A DNA stretch of 22,335 nucleotides, taken from an uncultured Microcaldota archaeon. GTDB lineage: Archaea > Micrarchaeota > Micrarchaeia > Anstonellales > Bilamarchaeaceae. Shown here piece after piece: positions 16,167 to 21,319 of this stretch. The notes under the pieces were generated by a model, which searched no databases, was not told where the DNA came from, and worked only from the letters and a program-made list of their open reading frames with translations. How positions within the stretch are numbered: position 1 is the stretch's first letter; every line of letters starts with the position of its first letter. The DNA is taken from contig CAILMU010000070.1 of NCBI GenBank assembly GCA_903835325.1, forward strand, positions 1 through 22,335, given 5' to 3'. A program made the translations under genes and the position numbers.

Positions 16167-17987
16167 ATGGTCGGTCCCATGTCTGGTTCTCCAATGCAGA
16201 AAAACGAAGCCAAAGACGGGGCTCTCGACTGCCGGGGCCCGAGAGGCTCGAAATCGAGTTCGCCGGGGCTGGTGGACAACCCCTCTCAAATCGCAAGGTG
16301 GCGTTCCATACTCGAGCGCTACATGGAGAAGAATCCCGCATTCCAGCCATTGATGATACAATTGGACAACGGAGATCTCCATAGCCCGAGGGATATCATG
16401 AGGGCGCTCGCGAAAGCATCCCCAGACTCCTCGGGTTTCCGGGCGATCGCAGATGAGATAATCCAGAGCGTGGAGGCGAACGAGAAGTTCCTATTCACGA
16501 AAGCCTCCATCTTCCAGCAGCTTGCCGTCCACGGGTCTTCGATGGATGCTGCGGCTTTGGCGGACCTGATGGATCTCTCCAGGCCGCTCGGACTTGATGC
16601 CGAGCAGACCGCCAATATGCAGAACCTCGCGGATAATATCGCCAAGCAGAATGGATTAGGCAGTGTGGACAGCAGCCTCAATTTCATGGCGAATCCCGCG
16701 AATCCCGCCTCGCAACCCATTGCTGCCGATGCGGCGCAGACGATTGCCCAGCAAAACCCCAGCTTCCCGCAAGCCGCGGACCAATCTCCTATCGAGTTCG
16801 AGAACGAGAGATACAACAAGAAAGCGGGGAACGGCGCTTCGACGACCACGGAGCGTTCCTCATCTCCGGTTTCGTCAGTGCACGGACCATCATCTGCCGA
16901 ATCCGACTTCGCCGGCTTCATGATGGTGCGCGAGGCGCAGGCCAAGGCGAGCGGTCCTGCAGCGCACGAATTAACGACGCTCGAACGCTCAGCATTGAGC
17001 CTCGACCGCAAAGAAGAAACGAGCGAAAGCACAAGGATTTCGGACCAGGACAAACAATCAGCCCTCTCAGATGGCGGCAAACCCAACGAGTACATGATAG
17101 ACCTCCAATCCAAGGATCCGATAGAACGGCTGAAATTCTTCTTCGCGAACATGCTCGGGATCCAGCCATCCAACGATTCGGATGATAAAGGAGGAAGCGA
17201 CACCTTCCCGAAAGGCCCTCCATCCTGCCCGCCCATCAAGGTGCAAACTGCAACAACCGCGGAAGCTCAAGAACCTAAGGAGAAGACAATCCGTGCCGCA
17301 GTCGTATTGCAGCCTATGGAGCCGCTCACATTCCGCCTCAGGCAAGGGAGGTTCGTGACTGCATCCTCGCTCGCATTGACCCCGCCGGCATTATCGCAGG
17401 ACAGAACCGTATCGCCGGTAGCTGGCAAAGTTTCGCAAAAACCCGCAGAAAAGACAGGCGGACCGCAAATCGATCCTAAAAAAACATCCCCCGTATCGGT
17501 TATTCCATCATCCACCCCGAGAAAGAAAAATACCGATGCCAAACCCATCGAATCGAAGATGGTTGCAAAACAAAAAGCCGAAGCTAAAAAGAAGGATATC
17601 CGGAAAAAATTCTCGGAGTCTGAAAGAGAAAAAAAGGAGCAACGAAAGAAGGCCGAATCAGGGATAAACAAATCCAACGCACCTGGGCGCGCAAAATCCG
17701 CTAATAGAGCTGGCCAACTTACGGCGCCTGGGGAAAAGAGACGCCGTGACGAGCATCGCCCGGAGGAAATAAAGAAGCGATACGAATCCGCTTCCGCAAC
17801 CGCTAAAAAAACCGATCGCTCCCTACGCGCCGGGAAAACATTCACGAGGAAGGATATGCGCGCCCGTTCGATTCCTATGTCAAAGGCCCGATCCGATATA
17901 AACCGGAATGCGGGCAGGAAGCGGACAACCGTCTCTCTTGTCACTAGCGATAAGAAACCGAGGAAAAAACCCGTCCATCGTTTATAA
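16167..17987 (+). CDS. Large disordered protein with a strongly basic coiled tail, unknown
   Basis: 606 residues, no signal peptide or membrane helix, and no family I recognise. Residues 1-190 look helical (for example QIARWRSILERYMEKNP and MDAAALADLMDLSRPLGLDAEQTANMQNLADNI). About 190-330 is low-complexity Ser/Ala/Gln. A short ordered island sits at about 305-335 (DPIERLKFFFANMLGIQP). The last 150 residues are Lys/Arg-rich, with a likely charged coiled coil (KAEAKKKDIRKKFSESERE) and end in a patch rich in K, R and P. The composition suggests nucleic-acid or anionic-polymer binding. Two long antisense frames exist, but their Ser/Cys/Ala composition looks like shadow. The next gene's TATA box overlaps its stop, so the pair is adjacent but probably separately promoted. 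Confidence 0.72.
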   Translation: MVGPMSGSPMQKNEAKDGALDCRGPRGSKSSSPGLVDNPSQIARWRSILERYMEKNPAFQPLMIQLDNGDLHSPRDIMRALAKASPDSSGFRAIADEIIQSVEANEKFLFTKASIFQQLAVHGSSMDAAALADLMDLSRPLGLDAEQTANMQNLADNIAKQNGLGSVDSSLNFMANPANPASQPIAADAAQTIAQQNPSFPQAADQSPIEFENERYNKKAGNGASTTTERSSSPVSSVHGPSSAESDFAGFMMVREAQAKASGPAAHELTTLERSALSLDRKEETSESTRISDQDKQSALSDGGKPNEYMIDLQSKDPIERLKFFFANMLGIQPSNDSDDKGGSDTFPKGPPSCPPIKVQTATTAEAQEPKEKTIRAAVVLQPMEPLTFRLRQGRFVTASSLALTPPALSQDRTVSPVAGKVSQKPAEKTGGPQIDPKKTSPVSVIPSSTPRKKNTDAKPIESKMVAKQKAEAKKKDIRKKFSESEREKKEQRKKAESGINKSNAPGRAKSANRAGQLTAPGEKRRRDEHRPEEIKKRYESASATAKKTDRSLRAGKTFTRKDMRARSIPMSKARSDINRNAGRKRTTVSLVTSDKKPRKKPVHRL

Positions 17988-17990
17988 AAA
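17981..17990 (+). promoter_or_regulatory. TATA box overlapping the upstream stop codon
   Basis: TTTATAAAAA contains the TAA stop of the preceding gene (17985-17987) and is centred about 26 bp before the ATG at 18012, matching a leaderless transcript. Confidence 0.55.
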
Positions 17991-18011
17991 CATTTTCTGG
18001 GAGTCCTTACC

Positions 18012-18974
18012 ATGCGCCTGCAGGTCATTTTCTGCCTTTTGCTCTCATCGCTCTGCTTCTCCGCAGCCCTGAACATGTCATCGTCATTGGACAAATCAGG
18101 GGATCTGACGATGAAGATAAAAGCCGAATTCCCAGGAGACGAAGGCAAAGAGGTCAACCTGACGCTTTCCGCACCTATCGATTCTGTGGTTGTGAAGGAT
18201 CGCAGCGGCCTCGAAATCAACTATTCCATCCTTCAATCCGGCAACAACACGGTGATCTCGGCCATAGTGCCCACTGATTATCTTGAATACGACATCGAAT
18301 CCGATTCCTTCACAGATAAGGAGGCTGGCATGTGGACGCTGGATGTGTCCCTCGGATCTTCGGATAAACTGAGCTCGTTCTACGGCACGATTGTTTTCCC
18401 GCCGGATACGACTATCAAGAGCTCCAATGGCGCTATCAGCCAGAACGGCGGCTCGCTGGCGATCGTCTGGCAGGGGACCGCAGTCGATACGAACCACAGG
18501 CTCCATCTAAGGGCCGGTTACGAAATCGCAGAGACGGCACCTCCCGACGATCTCCCGCTGATTGCCGGCGCTCTCGTAATCTCCATCGCTATCGCTTTGA
18601 CTCTCGCGTATCTGTTTTTTTCCAGGAAGCGCGCGATTTCGCAAAGAGCATCCTCCGAACGGGATTCCTTCAGTCCGAAGCCTCTTCCTGAGCACATATT
18701 CACGGTCCAGCCTCCGCAGGAGAAACCCGAGAAGGGCGGAAAACTCGAATCCAATCCGGTTTTCAAGACCCTGGACGATACCGACAAGGAGATACTGCGG
18801 GAAATCGCAAAACAAGGGGGAAAGACTACCCAGGCGCATCTCCTGTTGAATACGCATATCTCAAAAGCGACCCTTTCGCGGAGGATAGACTCACTGGCGA
18901 ACCGCGAAATAATCGTGAAATCTCAGAAAGGCATCCGGAATCTCATCAGCCTTTCAGAATCCATCACGAAATAA
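18012..18974 (+). CDS. Membrane-anchored winged-helix transcriptional regulator
   Basis: 320 residues. An N-terminal signal peptide (about 1-19) and a beta-rich extracellular domain (20-180) with NxT/S sequons are followed by one transmembrane helix (about 181-203, then the positive SRKR stop-transfer), a Pro/Ser linker, and a cytosolic winged helix at 255-318 (LDDTDKEILREIAKQGGKTT, SKATLSRRIDSLANREIIV). The order signal-ectodomain-helix-HTH is the layout of archaeal membrane-bound regulators that read an outside signal and act on DNA directly. The HTH is of the MarR/IclR-like C-terminal type. The target is unknown; the surface proteins on either side are natural candidates. The start is fixed by signal peptide and TATA spacing. 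Confidence 0.85.
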   Translation: MRLQVIFCLLLSSLCFSAALNMSSSLDKSGDLTMKIKAEFPGDEGKEVNLTLSAPIDSVVVKDRSGLEINYSILQSGNNTVISAIVPTDYLEYDIESDSFTDKEAGMWTLDVSLGSSDKLSSFYGTIVFPPDTTIKSSNGAISQNGGSLAIVWQGTAVDTNHRLHLRAGYEIAETAPPDDLPLIAGALVISIAIALTLAYLFFSRKRAISQRASSERDSFSPKPLPEHIFTVQPPQEKPEKGGKLESNPVFKTLDDTDKEILREIAKQGGKTTQAHLLLNTHISKATLSRRIDSLANREIIVKSQKGIRNLISLSESITK

Positions 18975-19031
18975 TATCGTTCCACACCTCATTATCCATC
19001 ATCGCCGTAGACTGTTCCACTCGTTCCAGGG

Positions 19032-19042
19032 AAAATATAAAT
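19032..19042 (+). promoter_or_regulatory. TATA box of the secreted helical protein operon
   Basis: AAAATATAAAT predicts a start near 19062-19066, leaving about 120 nt of leader before the coding start at 19183. Confidence 0.5.
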
Positions 19043-19068
19043 AGCGTTCCGGGCCAGCCCTCTTTGTG

Positions 19069-19085
19069 CCTGCGCATTGCGCGGG
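19069..19085 (+). promoter_or_regulatory. Leader hairpin adjoining a Shine-Dalgarno sequence
   Basis: CCTGCGC pairs with GCGCGGG over a 3-nt loop, with one G-T pair. The 3' arm runs into GGGAGGA (19083-19089), so the stem partly covers the ribosome site of the mini-ORF that starts at 19100. Confidence 0.45.
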
Positions 19086-19099
19086 AGGAAAAAAAGAAA

Positions 19100-19138
19100 A
19101 TGAAAAAATCGCGAAAAATGATATGGGAAATGAATTGA
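19100..19138 (+). CDS. Putative 12-residue leader peptide (uORF)
   Basis: ATG preceded by GGAGG with 11-nt spacing encodes MKKSRKMIWEMN and stops with TGA at 19136-19138. A second ATG follows immediately at 19139 (MQNNRKR), and its TAA (19160-19162) overlaps an ATG at 19162 that is in frame with the secreted protein. A leader-peptide role is inference; it could be chance in an A-rich leader. Confidence 0.35.
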   Translation: MKKSRKMIWEMN

Positions 19139-19182
19139 ATGCAAAACAACAGAAAACGATAATGATTATTGAGGTGAATGAT

Positions 19183-20112
19183 ATGGAAATGAAATATGCG
19201 CTCGTATTCGCGCTTCTGGCCATCGCAAGCCTTTCATATGCCGCTTCTCCAAGCGCGGCGAAGGGTCAAGGCCTGAACGCGGCTATGGACGATGTCAAAT
19301 GCAAGAACGATTTCACACTAGGAGTCATTGATTCGATAAAATCCGCGGCCCCTGACGGTTCGGGTTCTCTGGATGCAGTCGCAAGCACCCTGCAGGCCGA
19401 CGAATCCAAACTGCAGGCGTATACGGATTCCAAAGATGTGGATGGATTCAGGTCTTATCTTAAATCGAACTACAATCCGGACCTCAGGACAGCGAAATCC
19501 GATGTCCAGGACTGGAGGAAATCAGCCAAGAACCTGAGCAACAACACCAGGGAATCACTGAGAACCAGCTATAATGACCTGCGGAGCACCTATGAAAGCT
19601 GCAACCTGGACGCGGTAAAAGCCCATGCCCAGGAGAAGGTTCAATGGTACGAATCCGAGCTGGACAATGCCGGCGCAAAGGCCGATAACCTCAGCGGAAA
19701 GGGCATCGATACATCGAACCTCGGATCGATCATAAGCGATGCGAGGAGCGGTATCGTCTCCCCGCTGTCCTCAGCCATCGATTCGGCCACCGACGCCAAA
19801 GGGATACAGGCCGCCCTCAAGCAGTACTGCCTCTTTGACGGATGCACCGACGGCGACAATTTCCACTTCGCAGCGAAATTCGAGACCGCGAAGCTGGATG
19901 ACGTACTGACCAAGCTGAACGCCAACCCGAACGCACAGAATGCGACAGCCCACATACAGGCTGCGCAGGATGATCTCAGTTCAGCGTCAAGCCTGCTGAA
20001 CACGCTCGGGATGTCGCAGGCGTCCGACAGCCAGCAGACCCAGCTATGGAACTCCATCAAGGATGCGGCCACCAATGTGAAAGAGGCCATATCAGAAATG
20101 AGGTCGAAGTGA
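19183..20112 (+). CDS. Secreted alpha-helical / coiled-coil protein, unknown
   Basis: 309 residues. A signal peptide (MKYALVFALLAIASLSYAA) is followed by a charged helical chain with heptad-like patterns (LRTAKSDVQDWRKSAKNLS, NTRESLRTSYNDLRSTYESC) and four cysteines in two neighbourhoods, suggesting disulphides across helices. No family recognised. The ATG at 19183 has a near-perfect GAGGTGA (19171-19177) 5 nt before it, deciding it over the in-frame ATG at 19162 and the GTG at 19066. It ends 1 bp before the lipoprotein gene, so the two are surely co-transcribed and may act together at the cell surface. The long structured leader is discussed separately. Confidence 0.8.
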   Translation: MEMKYALVFALLAIASLSYAASPSAAKGQGLNAAMDDVKCKNDFTLGVIDSIKSAAPDGSGSLDAVASTLQADESKLQAYTDSKDVDGFRSYLKSNYNPDLRTAKSDVQDWRKSAKNLSNNTRESLRTSYNDLRSTYESCNLDAVKAHAQEKVQWYESELDNAGAKADNLSGKGIDTSNLGSIISDARSGIVSPLSSAIDSATDAKGIQAALKQYCLFDGCTDGDNFHFAAKFETAKLDDVLTKLNANPNAQNATAHIQAAQDDLSSASSLLNTLGMSQASDSQQTQLWNSIKDAATNVKEAISEMRSK

Positions 20113-20113
20113 G

Positions 20114-20521
20114 ATGGATGCCAAATTGCTGGCGCTAGTCTGCCTTTCCTCCGTTCTGCTCCTTTTCGGATGCATAAACGGAGGCAAGAGCGCTGCATCC
20201 AAATCATCCCTGCCCAGCGCGCCTTCCGGCGCGGCGAACGCATCGCCTGCCGGAGGTTCGCTCGGGGACAAAGATATCTCGCCACAGGTAACGCCAGATG
20301 ATGCTTCGGTATTGCCGGATGAGAATCTCATCCCGCCGGACAATCTCTCGGCGCCCTCCGATGGTGCCGCTATGTCGCAAGGAAGCGCCCAGTCTCCGCA
20401 TTCCAACGCGTCGTCTGGCGCTGACATCTCGCAATTGACGGTTTCGGACTCCGACATCGCGATCGTCGAGATGAACGACAGCGGGATAATCAGCGACGAA
20501 GATGTCGTTGAACCTTGGTAG
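20114..20521 (+). CDS. Small Ser/Ala/Pro-rich lipoprotein
   Basis: 135 residues. A hydrophobic signal with lipobox LFGC gives Cys20 as the lipidation site. The mature part is low-complexity, rich in Ser, Ala, Pro and Asp, and probably disordered and acidic, ending in DSGIISDEDVVEPW. No domain is recognised. It starts one base after the stop of the secreted helical protein, with GAGGT 9 nt upstream of its ATG inside that gene, so it is translated from the same mRNA. It may tether the secreted protein to the membrane; that is inference. Confidence 0.78.
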   Translation: MDAKLLALVCLSSVLLLFGCINGGKSAASKSSLPSAPSGAANASPAGGSLGDKDISPQVTPDDASVLPDENLIPPDNLSAPSDGAAMSQGSAQSPHSNASSGADISQLTVSDSDIAIVEMNDSGIISDEDVVEPW

Positions 20522-20532
20522 ACCTGGGGGAT

Positions 20533-20552
20533 CTTCTTCTTTTCCTTTTTTC
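20533..20552 (+). terminator. Pyrimidine/T-rich terminator region
   Basis: T-rich run with T4 and T6 blocks directly after the lipoprotein stop and before the TATA-like GATTTTAT (20565-20572) of the next gene. There is no clear stem; archaeal termination can rely on T-runs alone. Confidence 0.4.
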
Positions 20553-20609
20553 CAATTCAATTAAGATTTTATCCGTTCCATATACGGAAAGGAAAATGGG
20601 TGCTATGTC

Positions 20610-20765
20610 ATGTCCATTGTGGAATACGGTGAATACAAGGGGAACAAGCTGCTTATCCTGAAACGAGATGAGAACGACAAGTTCCCGTTCAGCTTCGGGA
20701 AAGGGAAAGCCAGGCTGATAACGGAGAACTTCGAGGCGATCAAGAAATTCGCCGAGGAGGAATAG
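20610..20765 (+). CDS. 51-residue conserved-looking small protein, unknown
   Basis: Begins MSIVEYGEYKGNKLLIL and ends EAIKKFAEEE. The pattern is two short strands, a charged turn, FPFSFGKGKARLI, then an amphipathic helix, so it looks like a folded mini-protein and not a random frame. ATG 20610 has GGTG at 20600-20603 (7-nt spacing), and a TATA-like box lies at 20565-20572. The 10-bp gap to the zinc-ribbon gene indicates an operon of two micro-genes. The antisense frame here is shadow. I recall similar small proteins of unknown function across prokaryotes but cannot name a family. Confidence 0.7.
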   Translation: MSIVEYGEYKGNKLLILKRDENDKFPFSFGKGKARLITENFEAIKKFAEEE

Positions 20766-20774
20766 GGTCTTCTT

Positions 20775-20903
20775 ATGGCGAAATGCATACTCTGCAACGA
20801 TGAGAAGGACACCCGGCGTGTTTTCCTCGGGAGCGCCAGGGGGATATCCAACGTGTGCTTCGACTGCGCGCTCAGGTTCTTCAAGATACGGGTCGAAGCG
20901 TGA
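20775..20903 (+). CDS. 42-residue zinc-ribbon mini-protein
   Basis: MAKCILCNDEK opens with CxxC (Cys4, Cys7), and a second CxxC (Cys28, Cys31, in VCFDCALRFF) completes a four-Cys zinc site. The 20-residue spacing is that of a zinc ribbon. It lies 9 bp after the 51-residue gene, whose last codons (GAGGAGGAA) could serve as its ribosome site. Single-ribbon proteins of this size are often nucleic-acid-binding or ribosome-associated; nothing more specific can be said. It ends 62 bp before the tRNA gene, which has its own TATA box. Confidence 0.72.
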   Translation: MAKCILCNDEKDTRRVFLGSARGISNVCFDCALRFFKIRVEA

Positions 20904-20923
20904 AAACCGGTGCTTTCAAGACA

Positions 20924-20933
20924 TTTTTAAAAA
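20924..20933 (+). promoter_or_regulatory. TATA box of the tRNA-Glu gene
   Basis: TTTTTAAAAA, centred about 37 bp before the mature tRNA 5' end, leaving a short leader for RNase P to remove. Confidence 0.55.
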
Positions 20934-21005
20934 GGTCGCATCCAAGCTTTTATCAGCTAGTCCTAGCTCCTGTAGTCTAGCCCGGTCAAGGATATCAGAC
21001 TCTCA

Positions 21006-21082
21006 AGGCTTTTTGACACCGGTTTTCAGCCGGCCAAAAACCCTGGAAAAAGGTGTGAGGCGTATCCTCCGCTTTCGGAGAA
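21006..21082 (+). other. Canonical tRNA intron at position 37/38 (77 nt)
   Basis: Inserted after A37, the usual archaeal site. A bulge-helix-bulge can be drawn: loop bases CTCT (21000-21003) pair with GGAG (21077-21080), leaving bulges CA|A and AA|C at the cuts, under the 5-bp anticodon stem. The inner helix is weak, and a competing hairpin CTCCG/CGGAG (21067-21080) uses the same GGAG. TTTTTG (21010-21015) can pair with CAAAAA (21035-21040) inside. Confidence 0.75.
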
Positions 21083-21103
21083 CTCTGAGGACCCGGGTTC
21101 AAA

Positions 21104-21149
21104 AGCCAAAAAAGCTGGCGCTTTTTTGATTTGCCAGCATGGCTGTCAA
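21104..21149 (+). other. Second, non-canonical tRNA intron in the T-loop (46 nt)
   Basis: Interrupts the T-loop between TTCAAA and TCCCGG (position 59/60). Because AA is present on both sides, the cut may lie 1-2 nt to the left (21102-21147 or 21103-21148). The insert folds on itself: AGCCA (21104-21108) with TGGCT (21140-21144), and GCTGGC (21114-21119) with GCCAGC (21133-21138). I could not draw a strict bulge-helix-bulge, so a relaxed motif would be needed. Confidence 0.65.
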
Positions 21150-21163
21150 TCCCGGCAGGAGCA

Positions 21164-21319
21164 ATTATTTCTTACATAACTGCTCGGGTAGGCAAACGGA
21201 CATAGTTCGACACAATGGACGGCTTACTCCGAATCTTCCGCTCTTTTTCGGCCCAGCGGTAGCGCAGACGTGCAACATTCTGCATAAATGAATAAATGGA
21301 CTGGATGCGAGGTGTTGCT
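21164..21319 (+). other. Intergenic gap between tRNA-Glu and the integrase
   Basis: 156 bp with no recognisable gene. It contains a tandem ATAAATG just before the integrase frame opens and a TGCA-N6-TGCA pair (21271-21284). If the integrase belongs to an element inserted at the tRNA, its left boundary falls here or in the tRNA 3' part. Confidence 0.4.

Larger units (their letters stand above)
20966..21163 (+). tRNA. tRNA-Glu (CUC anticodon), gene interrupted by two introns
   Basis: Acceptor GCTCCTG (20966-20972) pairs 7/7 with CAGGAGC (21156-21162), and A21163 is the discriminator. The D-arm is 20975-20993 with AGCCCGGTC. Anticodon stem TCAGA (20995-20999) pairs 5/5 with TCTGA (21084-21088). 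The loop is CTCTCA + C with anticodon CTC at 21002-21004. The variable loop is GGAC (21089-21092). T-stem CCGGG (21093-21097) pairs 5/5 with CCCGG (21151-21155), and the T-loop is TTCAAA + T. Removing about 77 and 46 nt gives a 75-nt cloverleaf with every stem intact. No CCA is encoded, as is common in archaea. Glu identity comes from the anticodon. The right-hand exon lies 46 nt beyond the T-loop break, so an ordinary scan may call this a truncated tRNA. Confidence 0.85.

Noticed and set aside
16319..17239. 306-residue antisense frame opposite the basic protein gene
   Set aside because: Composition (Ser, Cys, Ala) is that of a reverse-complement shadow, no ribosome site or domain is seen, and the plus-strand gene has a TATA box at the right distance and a coherent Lys/Arg-rich tail.
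17267..18220. 317-residue antisense frame spanning two plus-strand genes
   Set aside because: It crosses the gap between two well-supported genes and has shadow-like composition rich in Ser, Phe and Arg, with no recognisable domain.
20603..20884. 93-residue antisense frame over the micro-genes
   Set aside because: Low-quality Ser/Phe-rich shadow; the plus strand has two better-supported small genes with a zinc-ribbon motif.
20966..21163. Reading the tRNA as a truncated pseudogene ended by the insertion
   Set aside because: The displaced right-hand part restores a 7/7 acceptor stem, 5/5 T-stem and a normal T-loop, which is unlikely for decaying sequence; kept as the alternative to test.
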